A stretch of DNA of 64,000 nucleotides from Lysinibacillus cavernae (GCF_009724685.1 NZ_WMEF01000003.1:525335-589334), one strand, 5' to 3'; shown: positions 42,014 through 52,329, counted from the stretch's first letter. Notes: a model not told the origin generated them from the sequence alone. Program-made: numbers and translations.

Positions 42014-43474
42014 TTATGTGCCACAAAAAGTACGATATGGTTGACTGCATGGTTCAGGTAATGAAGCATATTCCTGTTGCTCTTTCGTGTGGGCGTATGG
42101 CTGAGCAAGGACTTTTAATAATTTGTTTATAACATTATAATCCCCTTGTTCAACAGCTGCCTCCAATGCTTCTTCTACCCTGTGATTGCGTGGGATAACA
42201 GCAGGATTATATTGACGCATTAATTGCTGTGACATGTCTTTCGTTTGCTGCTGTCTTGCTAATCGTGCAAGCCATTTTTGATACCAGTCTTTAAACGCCG
42301 ATGAATTAAATAACGAGGATTCATCAAATTGCCCAAAAGTTAAGGCGATAAATGTATTGGTATAATCTGCTTTGTATTGTTGCATGAGCTGGAGAAGCTC
42401 TTCAATAAGGTCCTTGTCTTCTTGCTCCTCATTAAAAATGCCAAGCTTTGCACGCATCCCCCTCAACCAGTTTTGAACATACAGCTGAGGATATTGTTGT
42501 AGTACGTCTTGCGCCAGTTGAATGGCTGTTTCTTGATCTTCGTGAATTAAAGGGAGTAATGCTTCAGCCAAGCGTGTTAAATTCCAGCCCCCGATATTTG
42601 GTTGATTGCCGTATGCATAACGGCCTTGACGATCAATAGAACTGAACACAGTTGCTGGATCATAAGTGTCCATGAATGCGCAAGGGCCATAATCAATAGT
42701 TTCACCACTAATGGTCATATTATCTGTGTTCATAACACCATGAATAAAGCCAACTAACTGCCACTTCGCTATGAGTGAAGCTTGTTGCTTGATTACTTCT
42801 TGTAGCAAATGAAGATAACGATTTTGCTCCCCATAATCATTTGGGAAATGACGTTCTAATGCATAATCAGCTAAGCGTTGTAGCTCCTCATCTGTTCCCC
42901 AGTGTGCTGCATATTGAAAAGTACCCACTCGTAAATGACTGCTTGCAACTCGTGTAACAATAGCACCTGGTTGTTCGGTTTCACGGTAAATCGATTCACC
43001 AGTCGTCACTACCGCTAAACTTCTTGAAGTGGGAATTCCTAGCGCAAACATTGCTTCACTAATAATGTACTCCCTTAGCATGGGTCCCAATGCCGCTCTA
43101 CCATCTCCACCACGAGAATAAGGCGTTCTTCCTGATCCTTTTAAGGCGATATCATATCGTTCATTGAGAGGTGTTATTTGTTCCCCATATAACAGAGCCC
43201 TACCATCACCTAGCATATTGAAATGACCAAATTGGTGCCCTGCATAGGCTTGTGCAATCGGTTCACCACCTTTTGGAACTTTATTACCTGCAAATACTGC
43301 TACCGCTTCTTCCCCTTGTAAAGCTTGAATGTCTAATCCGAGTGACGTTGCAACGTCTTCATTTAGCAGCACTAGCTTTGGTAAGTGAACAGGATGTAAC
43401 GAAAGTTCGGAATAATAAATACTTGGTAGTCGAACATAACTATTATCAAAATGCCAGCCAATTGTCTTTTCCAT
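42014..43474 (-). CDS. selO: SelO/YdiU protein adenylyltransferase
   Basis: The ATG at 43474 (AAAGGAG upstream) gives 486 residues, normal for SelO; the longer frame from 43528 adds a poor N-terminus. SelO is a pseudokinase that AMPylates proteins in redox stress. Visible motifs: [20 protein letters not shown], then [33 protein letters not shown] and DYGPCAFMD supplying the metal-binding Asn and Asp. The bacterial form ends without selenocysteine here. Confidence 0.92.
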   Translation of the reverse strand: MEKTIGWHFDNSYVRLPSIYYSELSLHPVHLPKLVLLNEDVATSLGLDIQALQGEEAVAVFAGNKVPKGGEPIAQAYAGHQFGHFNMLGDGRALLYGEQITPLNERYDIALKGSGRTPYSRGGDGRAALGPMLREYIISEAMFALGIPTSRSLAVVTTGESIYRETEQPGAIVTRVASSHLRVGTFQYAAHWGTDEELQRLADYALERHFPNDYGEQNRYLHLLQEVIKQQASLIAKWQLVGFIHGVMNTDNMTISGETIDYGPCAFMDTYDPATVFSSIDRQGRYAYGNQPNIGGWNLTRLAEALLPLIHEDQETAIQLAQDVLQQYPQLYVQNWLRGMRAKLGIFNEEQEDKDLIEELLQLMQQYKADYTNTFIALTFGQFDESSLFNSSAFKDWYQKWLARLARQQQTKDMSQQLMRQYNPAVIPRNHRVEEALEAAVEQGDYNVINKLLKVLAQPYAHTKEQQEYASLPEPCSQPYRTFCGT

Positions 43475-43563
43475 GTTTTCTCCTTTAGTGCCTTTTCCAA
43501 TTATTTTTACTATTTCAGCATTAATCATTCATAGGCAATTTTACCATTATCCGTAGTCAACAT

Positions 43564-43600
43564 AAAAATCCGCAACCATTGGAAGTAGTGCGGATTTTTT
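43564..43600. terminator. Terminator after ysnB
   Basis: AAAAATCCGCA / TGCGGATTTTT hairpin with T run on both strands, between ysnB and selO. Confidence 0.85.
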
Positions 43601-43607
43601 TGTTATA

Positions 43608-44111
43608 TTAACTTCGGTGGAATGTATGCGTAGCAATACTTTGGTTATCATCTGTCAAGAACTCAACTTTAAAAAAGGTCGTATTTAGTTCTACAACAGC
43701 AAAGCTTTTCTCCTTACGTCCACGTGGTTTTAATAAGCTTCCAGGATTTAAAAATAAAATGTCATCAATCACTTCAGCACCAAGAATATGAGAATGACCG
43801 AAACAAACTATTTGTGCACCTAATTCTTTTGCACGATAGGATAATGACAAGATGGAGCTTTTCACATTAAATAAATGACCATGTGTTACAAAAATATTTA
43901 CATTATTGACAGTGAAAAATTCTTCTTCTGGAAAAGCTTTTTCACGATCACAGTTCCCACGTACTTTTTTTATGCCTTCTAACGCCTCATGTGAGAAAGA
44001 AAGTTCACTATCTCCACAATGTATCAGAACGTCTATTTCAGGGTAAAATTCCCTAACCTTATCAATTACATGGCTATCACCATGTGTATCGCTCATTACA
44101 AGTATTTTCAT
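43608..44111 (-). CDS. ysnB: YsnB-like metallophosphoesterase
   Basis: A 167-residue MJ0936/YfcE-type phosphodiesterase; ATG at 44111 with AGAGGTG upstream is preferred to the GTG at 44120. Motifs: MSDTHGDSH (Asp, His), IHCGD, RGNCD, VTHGH and FGHSH, the full two-metal site. Order rph-rdgB-ysnB equals B. subtilis rph-ysnA-ysnB. The natural substrate is not defined. Confidence 0.92.
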   Translation of the reverse strand: MKILVMSDTHGDSHVIDKVREFYPEIDVLIHCGDSELSFSHEALEGIKKVRGNCDREKAFPEEEFFTVNNVNIFVTHGHLFNVKSSILSLSYRAKELGAQIVCFGHSHILGAEVIDDILFLNPGSLLKPRGRKEKSFAVVELNTTFFKVEFLTDDNQSIATHTFHRS

Positions 44112-44123
44112 GGATATCACCTC

Positions 44124-44717
44124 TTATTTTATAAGATTTGGTAATTGTTCCTTTAACTTGCGAATAGCATTGCCGCGGTGAGAAATAGACCCTTTTTCCT
44201 CTGGTAAAAGCTCAGCCATCATACGATTTAAGCTTGGTACGAAAAAGATTGGATCATAGCCAAATCCATTCGTTCCACGTTTTTCATGGGCAATCACGCC
44301 TTCACATGTGCCAAATACCGTTGTCGTTGCAAAATCTGGGCCTGCTATTGCAATACAGCAGCAAAAACGGGCTGTTCGTTTGTCATCTTCCACACCATGT
44401 AAATTTTCTAACAGCTTTACCATATTTGCTTCATCATCATGATCACCAGCATAGCGAGCAGAATACACGCCTGGCTCACCATTTAATGCATCTACTGCTA
44501 AACCACTATCATCGGCAATCACAATTGTGCCAAGCTCCTTCGCTAACGCTTCTGCCTTTATGATCGCATTTTCTTCAAATGTTGTACCTGTCTCTTCTAT
44601 TTCCATTTCTGGTGCCACTTCAAACATTGTCACTACTTCATAACCGAGTGGGCCAAATAATGCTTCAAAATCTTTTGCTTTTCCTTTATTTTTTGTTGCG
44701 ATTACTACTTGTTTCAT
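44124..44717 (-). CDS. rdgB: Non-canonical purine NTP pyrophosphatase (RdgB/HAM1)
   Basis: A 197-residue enzyme that hydrolyses ITP, dITP and XTP, keeping deaminated purines out of nucleic acid. Start ATG 44717 lies one base after the rph stop, with GGAGGG inside the rph end. Motifs: ATKNKGKAKDFEALF, DDSGLAVDAL, GVYSARYAG and NGFGYDPIF, SHRGNAI. Normal length. Operon partner of rph and ysnB. Confidence 0.95.
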   Translation of the reverse strand: MKQVVIATKNKGKAKDFEALFGPLGYEVVTMFEVAPEMEIEETGTTFEENAIIKAEALAKELGTIVIADDSGLAVDALNGEPGVYSARYAGDHDDEANMVKLLENLHGVEDDKRTARFCCCIAIAGPDFATTTVFGTCEGVIAHEKRGTNGFGYDPIFFVPSLNRMMAELLPEEKGSISHRGNAIRKLKEQLPNLIK

Positions 44718-44718
44718 A

Positions 44719-45468
44719 TTATTGATTCCCTCCGACCTTGTTTGCCAGTTCACTAAGTGTTGATTTTTGGAGCTCAACTAATTGCTGAATACCTTTTTCA
44801 CCTAATGCTAACAATTCATTCAGTTCTTCACGAGAAAAGGTAGCTTCCTCGCCAGTACCCTGTAATTCAACGAATCGTCCAGTACCTGTCATCACAATAT
44901 TCATATCAACAGCAGCAGCCACATCTTCTACATAATTTAAATCTAGAATAGCACCTTGTTCTTCTACGATACCAACACTTGTTGCTGCTAAAAAATCTGT
45001 TACTGGGAATTTTTCGAATGGCTTTTCTTCTGCAAATTTAGCAATTGCTTGTGTCATAGCAACAAATGCCCCTGTAATAGATGCTGTACGAGTTCCACCG
45101 TCTGCTTGAATGACATCGCAGTCAATCCATACAGTGCGTTCTCCAAGTGCTTCTAAATCGACTACAGCACGTAATGCGCGCCCAATTAAACGTTGAATTT
45201 CCATCGTACGCCCATTGACTTTCCCTCGTGAGGATTCACGTGGTGTGCGTTGAGCAGTTGCACGAGGAAGCATCGAATATTCGGCTGTGATCCACCCTTT
45301 CCCTTGCCCACGTAAAAAGCCAGGTACCTTATCTTCAATTGTTGCTGTGCAAATTACTTTTGTATTCCCTACTTGAATTAATACGGAGCCTTCTGGGTGT
45401 AATAAATACTCACTATCCATAATTACAGGTCGTAACTCGTCTACATTTCTTCCATCAAATCTTGTCAT
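44719..45468 (-). CDS. rph: RNase PH
   Basis: A 249-residue phosphorolytic 3'-5' exoribonuclease for tRNA 3' maturation. The ATG at 45468 with AGGAGG is chosen over an upstream frame start at 45504. Motifs: [12 protein letters not shown] start, [62 protein letters not shown]. One-base spacing to rdgB indicates coupling. Confidence 0.96.
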   Translation of the reverse strand: MTRFDGRNVDELRPVIMDSEYLLHPEGSVLIQVGNTKVICTATIEDKVPGFLRGQGKGWITAEYSMLPRATAQRTPRESSRGKVNGRTMEIQRLIGRALRAVVDLEALGERTVWIDCDVIQADGGTRTASITGAFVAMTQAIAKFAEEKPFEKFPVTDFLAATSVGIVEEQGAILDLNYVEDVAAAVDMNIVMTGTGRFVELQGTGEEATFSREELNELLALGEKGIQQLVELQKSTLSELANKVGGNQ

Positions 45469-45566
45469 ATATTTCGTTCCTCCTAAAAACTTTCGCGCCC
45501 TCATCTTATCATAATTTGTTCCTTCAAAAAAGTACTCAGTCGCTTATGTATAATGCTAAAAACGGC

Positions 45567-45602
45567 AAAAATCAGCCTAGCCTGTTGCTAAGCTGATTTT
45601 TT
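45567..45602 (-). terminator. racE terminator side / between racE and rph
   Basis: AAAAATCAGC / GCTGATTTTT hairpin overlapping the end of racE, separating racE from rph. Confidence 0.8.
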
Positions 45603-46398
45603 ATTTTAATGTTATACGTTTTATGTCGAGAGTACCTTGTTCTAGCCAATTCTCAGCAATCGAACGGAAAATTGGAACAGAACCAGTTGCAAAAAATTTA
45701 TGAGCAGGCACCGCATTTGGATTTGCTAAAGTGCCGTTATACGCTAACATTTCTTGAACATCCTTTGCTGTTTCCTCCGCAGAAGATAAAACATTCACTT
45801 CTTCTCCAACAACAGCTTCAATTTGTTTTTGTAAAATAGGATAATGTGTACACCCTAAAATAACCGTATCAAATTGTCGGTTTTTCAACGGCTTTAAGCC
45901 TTCTGTTATTAACTTATTTGCAAAGTCACCTTTGTATTCGCCACTTTCTACAAGTGGTACGAATGTTGGACAAGCTAGTGGAATAATATGCGTTGACGTA
46001 TTGAGTGACAATAAGGCTTCTTCATACGCCCCACTTTTAATTGTTCCTTCTGTTGCAAGCACAACGACTTCATGTCGCTTCGTTTTCTTTACAGCTGCAC
46101 GTGCGCCAGCATTAATAACGCCTAGTACCGGAAAAGGCATATTTCTTTGTAAACTTTCGAGTGCTACTGCAGTCGCTGTATTACAAGCAATAACGAGCAT
46201 CTTAATATTCATTTTTTCGAGTGATTTTGCCATTTGCCAAGTGAAATTCCGTACTTCCTGACGACTTCTTGGTCCATACGGACATCTTGCTGTATCGCCA
46301 ATATAATAGATCGTTTCGTTTGGCAATCGCTTCATAATTTCTTTTGCTACGGTTAAACCGCCTACTCCTGAGTCAATAACGCCTATCGGGGCATTCAT
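45601..46398 (-). CDS. racE: Glutamate racemase
   Basis: A 265-residue enzyme converting L- to D-glutamate for peptidoglycan. Both catalytic cysteines are visible: IACNTATA and LGCTHYP. IGVIDSGVGGLTV start and YIGDTARCPYG are typical. The order gerE-ysmB-racE-rph is as in B. subtilis. Confidence 0.95.
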   Translation of the reverse strand: MNAPIGVIDSGVGGLTVAKEIMKRLPNETIYYIGDTARCPYGPRSRQEVRNFTWQMAKSLEKMNIKMLVIACNTATAVALESLQRNMPFPVLGVINAGARAAVKKTKRHEVVVLATEGTIKSGAYEEALLSLNTSTHIIPLACPTFVPLVESGEYKGDFANKLITEGLKPLKNRQFDTVILGCTHYPILQKQIEAVVGEEVNVLSSAEETAKDVQEMLAYNGTLANPNAVPAHKFFATGSVPIFRSIAENWLEQGTLDIKRITLK

Positions 46399-46408
46399 AC
46401 TTTCCGCC

Positions 46409-46861
46409 TCAATCCTGTTTCATGTGTACATGTAGTTTTTCTAAATAGCTTGATAATTGAGCGACTTCTTGTTGATTAAAACCAACAAGCATCTCCTGCA
46501 AATATTGCTGTCTTTTTTCTATAACCTTTTGAATAATACGTTCGCCCTTTTCGAGAAGATGAACAACAACGACACGGCGATCATTTTCATCACGCACACG
46601 CTTGACTAATTCATTTTTCTCCATTCGGTCAACTAAATCTGTTGTCGTGCTAAAAGCTAAATATAAACGGTTTGATAATTCGCCAATTGTAATATCACCA
46701 AGCTCTTCTAACCACTGTAATGCAACAAATTGTGGCGGCGTAATCGCATAGTCGGAAACAATTTCTCTTCCCTTTTGCTTTACGATGGCCGCTATATAGC
46801 GTAATTCCTTTTCAACCGTTGCAACGGTTTCAGGTGAGTGCTTTGTTACTTCGTCCGACAT
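46409..46861 (-). CDS. ysmB: MarR-family regulator, YsmB-like
   Basis: A 150-residue winged-helix protein: ITIGELSNRLYLAFSTTTDL recognition helix region, then RMEKNELVKRVRDENDRRVV wing. It lies 10 bases before racE and is probably co-transcribed, as in B. subtilis. Target genes unknown. Confidence 0.9.
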   Translation of the reverse strand: MSDEVTKHSPETVATVEKELRYIAAIVKQKGREIVSDYAITPPQFVALQWLEELGDITIGELSNRLYLAFSTTTDLVDRMEKNELVKRVRDENDRRVVVVHLLEKGERIIQKVIEKRQQYLQEMLVGFNQQEVAQLSSYLEKLHVHMKQD

Positions 46862-46935
46862 ATAACTATTTCACTCCTAAAAATACGTTGAATAGTTCTA
46901 TTTTGTCGTTTTTTTCACGAAATAGCAAGTGTCCA

Positions 46936-47157
46936 TTAGTCTAATTTAAATTCTTCCAAGCGTAACAGCTCAATTAACGCCTGAGATCGATTCGTTACAC
47001 CTAGCTTTTGAATTGTATTGGATATGTGATTTCGCACTGTTTTTTCACTAATACCAAGCTGCTCTGCAATATCTCTCGTTGTTTTTTCAGCTAATAAAAG
47101 CGCAAATATTTCACGTTCTCGGTTTGTTAAAAGAGAACGATGATGAGAGCCATTCAT
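46936..47157 (-). CDS. gerE: Sporulation transcription factor GerE
   Basis: A 73-residue LuxR-type HTH protein, normal for GerE, which acts late in the mother cell to adjust SigK-dependent coat genes. LTNREREIFALLLAEKTTRD, then IAEQLGISEKTVRNHISNTI, nearly textbook. An upstream SigK-like promoter is present. Its position between ysmA and ysmB matches B. subtilis. Confidence 0.95.
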   Translation of the reverse strand: MNGSHHRSLLTNREREIFALLLAEKTTRDIAEQLGISEKTVRNHISNTIQKLGVTNRSQALIELLRLEEFKLD

Positions 47158-47188
47158 TCAGTTACACCCTCCTCCCCCGCACGTATTG

Positions 47189-47217
47189 TAACTTATGTTA
47201 AGGGACTTGAAGCGGTG
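47189..47217 (-). promoter_or_regulatory. Candidate SigK promoter of gerE
   Basis: -10 CATAAGTTA (47189-47197) fits CATANNNTA; -35 CACC (47214-47217) fits mACm; spacer 16. The start would be about 25 bases before gerE. Confidence 0.65.
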
Positions 47218-47430
47218 ACGGCTATTTGCATGATTATTCCATGTTTCCTTAAAAATTTCAGAAATTGCTTAGACACATTCCCCATTTTATCTACCTTCAT
47301 CAATACACTCACCTCTATAGGTGGGGAGATGAATGCTCATATAGCCTTTTTGTGGGCGACAATTGTACAAAGCACAATTGTAAATCTGACAAAGAATTAA
47401 TTTAGATAAAAAACAATCCCTTAATGCGAG

Positions 47431-47886
47431 CTAAATAACTAAACTAACTAATCGAGCTCTCTCCTCATCAGAAATCGGTACACTCTTGCCTGTTAGAGGA
47501 TCCATTTGCACAATTGTACCGCGCCCAGTGAAGCAAATTTCATCTTTTTGATTTTTCGTTAAATAATGAATGTCTATCGATGAATTTCCAACTCTCGCTA
47601 TCTTTGTGTAAATTCGTAATACATCATCAAAGAAAACCTGTTTCACATAATCACATTGTAAATCTGCTACTATCGGTATAGACTTCATATTTTCATCTCC
47701 CGCTGAAGGCATTAAAATACCTAAATGCCGGAAATAATCAATTCTTGCTTGCTCAAAATATGTAAAGCTAACTGTATTATTCATATGACCGTACATGTCT
47801 GTCTCTGAAAATCGTACGCGTACCTCACTATAAAAGGAAAAATCCTTCTCCCACTCTTGAAAATTCTCGATATAATTAGCCTTCAT
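47431..47886 (-). CDS. ysmA: Acyl-CoA thioesterase, YsmA-like
   Basis: A 151-residue hotdog-fold 4-hydroxybenzoyl-CoA-type thioesterase. The family motif VRFSETDMYGHMNNTVSFTY holds the catalytic Asp, with YFEQARIDYF following. Located between sdhB and gerE, as in B. subtilis. Confidence 0.88.
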   Translation of the reverse strand: MKANYIENFQEWEKDFSFYSEVRVRFSETDMYGHMNNTVSFTYFEQARIDYFRHLGILMPSAGDENMKSIPIVADLQCDYVKQVFFDDVLRIYTKIARVGNSSIDIHYLTKNQKDEICFTGRGTIVQMDPLTGKSVPISDEERARLVSLVI

Positions 47887-48149
47887 GTCAACACCATCCC
47901 TAGTAGTATATTTGCCAGTCCTATCATAAATCGAGTTATTATCACTCGTTTTGATGACGGCAAACGAAATGAATACATATTCATTATAAAAGAAAATGCT
48001 ATATTATCATAGAAAAAACAACGATTCCCACCTTTTAACGCAATTATTTCTTCCCTTTAATTTGTATACAACTTTGAATGACATGCTATTGACAGATCGC
48101 TTCTATAATAATTAATTACACCATGTCGTAATGGCATTCAAATTTATTT

Positions 48150-48345
48150 CAGCTGACGAATAGAATGTGACAACGGTTAACTGACCTACGTCGTGCAGAC
48201 CTCTATAAAATCTGTGACAGCTGTCGGAGGCTTTGGGCTTTATGTTGGACACACCGCCATTGCTACTGGACGTAGGGCTTTTACGCGGTGTTCCGCTATC
48301 TCATTGAGCGTCTTGCTTTCAGTACAAAAATCATTTGCTGACCCT
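48150..48345 (+). repeat. Dispersed intergenic repeat, copy A
   Basis: Starts near CAGCTGACGAATAGAA and contains TGTGACAACGGTTAACTGAC, TCGTGCAGACCTCT and GGAGGCTTTGGG. Its first half matches the reverse strand of 52510-52610 (copy B), and its second half matches 41881-41975 (copy C). No coding potential is seen. It fills most of the 520-bp gap between sdhB and ysmA; the remaining 47887-48149 shows no gene. Confidence 0.65.
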
Positions 48346-48349
48346 TAAT

Positions 48350-48379
48350 AAAAAAACCCTCTTACACAAAGTGTAAGAG
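48350..48379 (-). terminator. sdh operon terminator
   Basis: CTCTTACAC / GTGTAAGAG with a 3-base loop, followed by TTTTTTT on the minus strand. Confidence 0.9.
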
Positions 48380-48406
48380 AGTTTTGGCGTTCAACTTGTC
48401 CGTATA

Positions 48407-49186
48407 TTAGTCTACGAAGTGGTCAGAACCGAAGAAGTTACGGAACATTTGCACTGTAGTTGCACGGTTTAGTGAAGCAATTGATGTTGTTAAAGGAATT
48501 CCTTTTGGACATGCAGCTACACAGTTTTGAGAGTTACCACAGTTCGCAAGGCCACCATCACCCATAATAGCATTTAAACGTTCATCTTTAATCATTGCAC
48601 CAGTTGGGTGAGTGTTGAAAAGACGTACTTGTGATAATGGAGCTGGTCCGATGAATGAAGCTTTTTCAGACACGTTTGGACATGCTTCCATACATACACC
48701 ACAAGTCATACATTTAGATAATTCATAAGCCCATTGACGTTTACCTTCTGGCATACGTGGACCTTCACCTAAATCATAAGTACCGTCGATCGGTACCCAA
48801 GCTTTCACTTTTTTAAGTGCATTGAACATACGTTCACGGTCAACTTGTAGGTCACGAATAACAGGGAATGTCTTCATTGGCTCAAGTTTAATTGGCTCAG
48901 TCAATTGGTCAACAAGTGTTGAACATGATTGACGCGGACGGCCATTGATAACCATTGAACATGCACCACAAACTTCTTCTAAACAGTTCATATCCCATGA
49001 TACTGGCGATGTGTTTTCACCATTTTCAGTAACAGGATTTTTTTGAATTTCCATTAAAATTGAGATTACGTTCATACCATGACGGTAAGGTACTTGGAAT
49101 TTTTGCCAGTAGCTATTGCCGCCTTGTGTATCTTGACGTAAGACTTCTACTTTGACCATTCTTCCAGTATTAGCTGCCATTTCCAT
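48407..49186 (-). CDS. sdhB: Succinate dehydrogenase iron-sulfur subunit
   Basis: A 259-residue subunit passing electrons from FAD to menaquinone. Cys sets for the three clusters: CLEEVCGACSMVING (2Fe-2S), then CMTCGVCMEACPNV and CGNSQNCVAACPKG. The start ATG 49186 uses the GAAAGGAG lying in the end of sdhA. Third gene of sdhCAB. Confidence 0.95.
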   Translation of the reverse strand: MEMAANTGRMVKVEVLRQDTQGGNSYWQKFQVPYRHGMNVISILMEIQKNPVTENGENTSPVSWDMNCLEEVCGACSMVINGRPRQSCSTLVDQLTEPIKLEPMKTFPVIRDLQVDRERMFNALKKVKAWVPIDGTYDLGEGPRMPEGKRQWAYELSKCMTCGVCMEACPNVSEKASFIGPAPLSQVRLFNTHPTGAMIKDERLNAIMGDGGLANCGNSQNCVAACPKGIPLTTSIASLNRATTVQMFRNFFGSDHFVD

Positions 49187-49191
49187 AACTT

Positions 49192-50946
49192 TTAGTCTCC
49201 TTTCGCAGAGTAGTCGCGTTTACGTGGTGGGATTAAAGAAACGTCGACTTCTTGGTACGTGATGATTGGATTACCAGTTGTTGGGTCAAACTTCGCCATC
49301 GTTGTTTTTAAGAACTGCTCGTCATCACGATTAGGGAAATCAGGTTTATAGTGCGCACCACGAGATTCATTACGTAATAAAGCACCTTTAGTCATTACTT
49401 TTGCAAGCACTAACATATTTTTAAGTTGACGTGTAAAGTGTGCGCCTTGGTTACTCCATTTTTGCGTATCGTTAATGTTGATGTTATTCCAACGCTCAGA
49501 AAGCTCATCAAGTTTTTTCAATGTATCTTCAAGCTGATCATTGTAACGTACTACAGTCATTGTAGCAGTCATCATTTCACCAAGCTCTTTATGCAGTAAG
49601 TAAGCGTTTTCTGTGCCTTCCATTTTCATGATAGCATCCCATTTCGCTTGCTCTTCTGTTACGCGAGCATCGTAAATCTCTTGTGAAAGATCTTCTGCAT
49701 GTTTTTTAAGGTGTTTTACATAATCTACTGCGTTTGGTCCTGCAACCATACCACCGTAAATAGCAGATAATAATGAGTTCGCACCAAGACGGTTTGCACC
49801 ATGTTGAGAGTAATCACATTCACCTGCTGCAAATAGACCAGGAATCTCAGTCATCTGATTGTAATCAACCCATAAGCCACCCATTGAATAGTGAACTGCA
49901 GGGAAAATTTTCATTGGTAATTTACGTGGGTCATCCCCTACGAATTTTTCGTAGATTTCGATGATACCACCAAGTTTAACGTCTAATTCATGTGGATCTT
50001 TATGAGAAAGATCTAGGTATACCATGTTCTCGCCATTGATACCAAGTTTTTGATTTACACAGACATCAAAAATTTCACGTGTTGCAATATCACGTGGTAC
50101 TAAGTTACCATAAGCTGGGTATTTTTCTTCTAAGAAGTACCAAGGTTTACCGTCTTTATAAGTCCAAATACGACCACCTTCACCACGAGCTGATTCTGAC
50201 ATTAGACGGTTTTTGTCATCTCCAGGAATCGCTGTAGGGTGAATTTGAATGAACTCACCATTCGCATATGAAGCACCTTGTTGGTAAACGATAGAAGCAG
50301 CAGAACCTGTGTTAATAACTGAGTTTGTTGTTTTACCGAAGATAATACCAGGGCCACCAGTCGCCATGATAACAGCGTCTGCACGGAATGATTTAATTTC
50401 TTCTGTACGCATATCTTGCGCTACGATACCACGGCAAACGCCGTCTTCATCGTTAATAACACCAAGGAATTCCCAGTGTTCATATTTATTTACTAAACCA
50501 GCCACTTCATGAGAACGAACTTGCTCATCTAGCGCATATAGTAATTGTTGACCAGTTGTTGCACCAGAGAAAGCTGTACGGTGCATTAAAGTACCGCCAA
50601 AACGACGGAAGTCTAATAGTCCTTCTGGTGTACGGTTGAACATAACACCCATACGGTCCATTAAGTGGATAATGCCAGGTGCTGCGTCACACATACCTTT
50701 TACTGGTGGTTGGTTCGCTAAGAAGTCCCCACCATATACTGTATCATCAAAGTGGATCCATGGAGAATCCCCTTCACCTTTTGTATTTACCGCACCATTA
50801 ATTCCGCCTTGCGCACAAACAGAGTGTGAGCGTTTTACAGGAACTAATGAGAATAAATCAACTTCAGTACCAACTTCAGCTGCTTTAATCGTTGCCATCA
50901 GACCGGCAAGACCACCGCCGACAACAATTATTTTGCTTTTCGCCAT
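49192..50946 (-). CDS. sdhA: Succinate dehydrogenase flavoprotein
   Basis: A 584-residue catalytic subunit. FAD site VVGGGLAGLMATIKAAE, the His-containing HSVCAQGGINGA for covalent FAD, and catalytic blocks HPTAIPGDD, SARGEGGRIW, HYSMGGLWVD and GECDYSQHGANRLGANSLLS. Length is normal for the Bacillus type-B enzyme. Confidence 0.97.
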   Translation of the reverse strand: MAKSKIIVVGGGLAGLMATIKAAEVGTEVDLFSLVPVKRSHSVCAQGGINGAVNTKGEGDSPWIHFDDTVYGGDFLANQPPVKGMCDAAPGIIHLMDRMGVMFNRTPEGLLDFRRFGGTLMHRTAFSGATTGQQLLYALDEQVRSHEVAGLVNKYEHWEFLGVINDEDGVCRGIVAQDMRTEEIKSFRADAVIMATGGPGIIFGKTTNSVINTGSAASIVYQQGASYANGEFIQIHPTAIPGDDKNRLMSESARGEGGRIWTYKDGKPWYFLEEKYPAYGNLVPRDIATREIFDVCVNQKLGINGENMVYLDLSHKDPHELDVKLGGIIEIYEKFVGDDPRKLPMKIFPAVHYSMGGLWVDYNQMTEIPGLFAAGECDYSQHGANRLGANSLLSAIYGGMVAGPNAVDYVKHLKKHAEDLSQEIYDARVTEEQAKWDAIMKMEGTENAYLLHKELGEMMTATMTVVRYNDQLEDTLKKLDELSERWNNININDTQKWSNQGAHFTRQLKNMLVLAKVMTKGALLRNESRGAHYKPDFPNRDDEQFLKTTMAKFDPTTGNPIITYQEVDVSLIPPRKRDYSAKGD

Positions 50947-51011
50947 GATTATTTCTCACTCCTCTTAAAAAATTGCAATGATTGCATGTGCTCTATCGTA
51001 GCTCTATTGAA

Positions 51012-51620
51012 TTATACGAAAGCTAAAATAGCAGCCACACCAACTACACTTAGAATTACGAAAATAATGTTTGTTACGTAAGTAGCAATCTTTTGAGACT
51101 GAGGAGATTGTACAATACCCCAGCTTACTAGGAATGCCCATAAACCGTTAGATAAGTGGAAAGTTGCTGATAAAATACCAACAATGTAGAATCCAAGCAT
51201 GAATGGATTAGCAACGATATTCGCCATCATGTCGTAATCAACGTGTGCGCCAAGTGCTTTTTGAATACGAGTTTGGAAAATATGCCATGCAATGAAAATC
51301 ACTAGGAATACACCAGTGAAACGTTGTAAAGAGAACATCCAGTTACGGTATGTGCTGAAACGTCCTGTGTTTGGTGTAGCAGTGAATGCAATGAAGACAC
51401 CATAAAATGCGTGGAACATTAATGGAATATAGATGACAATCCATTCAACTATGATAAGGAATGGAATCTTTTCCATTACTGCGGTAGCATCGTTATAACT
51501 TTCTGCCCCGCCTGTTGCTGTAAAGTTAATGAACAGGTGCATCGTTAAAAACAGACCTACTGGAATGATCCCAAGTAGAGAATGTAAGCGACGCCATAAA
51601 AACTCTCGATCTTTCGACAA
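51012..51620 (-). CDS. sdhC: Succinate dehydrogenase cytochrome b558 subunit
   Basis: A 202-residue five-helix membrane anchor carrying two haems. Start is TTG at 51620 after GGGGGG (spacing 8). Haem-ligand candidates: LHSLLG, MHLFINF, FHAFYG, WHIFQT. First gene of sdhCAB with a strong promoter upstream. Confidence 0.93.
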   Translation of the reverse strand: MSKDREFLWRRLHSLLGIIPVGLFLTMHLFINFTATGGAESYNDATAVMEKIPFLIIVEWIVIYIPLMFHAFYGVFIAFTATPNTGRFSTYRNWMFSLQRFTGVFLVIFIAWHIFQTRIQKALGAHVDYDMMANIVANPFMLGFYIVGILSATFHLSNGLWAFLVSWGIVQSPQSQKIATYVTNIIFVILSVVGVAAILAFV

Positions 51621-51731
51621 GACTGTTACCCCCCTTAGTACTTAAAATAACACACCAAAAGAAGTCATCATTTTGTAAATGATACTTCATTGACTGTGCA
51701 TTTCATCATGGTACAATATTATGACATGTTT

Positions 51732-51760
51732 ATTGTACTCTCAAGAGCTACGAGCGTCAA
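51732..51760 (-). promoter_or_regulatory. sdhCAB promoter
   Basis: SigA-type TTGACG (51755-51760), 17-base spacer, TACAAT (51732-51737), about 110 bases before sdhC, leaving a long leader. Confidence 0.75.
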
Positions 51761-51892
51761 GGCAACTCGGAGTTTTTCATAGAGCTTATTAAAGAACTAA
51801 TCTAGTACATGATGAGTCGTTTTTTCTCGAAAAATCTATCATTACTTTATTACCGTTAAATTTTAAGAAAATTCTAAGAAAGAAGGATACCA

Positions 51893-52327
51893 ATGTTAAA
51901 CACTCCATCTCCTACAATCTCATCATTTGGCTATGAGATCATTCGCGATCATATTCTATCTTCTATACTCGGTAAACATGAAGATGATGTCCTTTATTGG
52001 GCAGGAAAAGAGCTTGCACGCAAGTTTCCATGTAAAAGTCAAGACGAACTTATCGCATTTTTCGCAGATGCCTGTTGGGGTAATTTAGAGCTTATGAAAG
52101 AATCCAAGGATGGACGAATTTTTCAGTTGACAAACGACCCTGAAATACTGCAAATCAAACAACGTAGTTTTAGACTTGAGGCAGGATTTATAGCAGAACA
52201 GATTCAACTAGCTAAAGGCTACCTTACAGAATGCTATGATGAAAAGCGAGAAAAACAGCACTATGTTATGTTTACAGTCAAATGGGACGTCAAGGAACGT
52301 ATCATGAATACCATCCCTACAGAGTAA
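51893..52327 (+). CDS. yslB: YslB-like protein (DUF2507)
   Basis: A 144-residue V4R/DUF2507 protein: SSFGYEIIRDHILSSILGKH, LYWAGKELARKFPCKS, and FRLEAGFIAEQIQLAKGYLT typical of the family. Function unknown. It is divergent from sdhC and convergent with lysC. Confidence 0.88.
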   Translation: MLNTPSPTISSFGYEIIRDHILSSILGKHEDDVLYWAGKELARKFPCKSQDELIAFFADACWGNLELMKESKDGRIFQLTNDPEILQIKQRSFRLEAGFIAEQIQLAKGYLTECYDEKREKQHYVMFTVKWDVKERIMNTIPTE

Positions 52328-52329
52328 TG

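Noticed and set aside
41840..42132. Two plus-strand frames of 73 and 80 codons after selO
   Set aside because: They run through the dispersed repeat, the selO terminator and the end of selO.
47140..47400. 86-codon plus-strand frame upstream of gerE
   Set aside because: Overlaps the gerE start and its SigK-like promoter, with no ribosome binding site or family resemblance.
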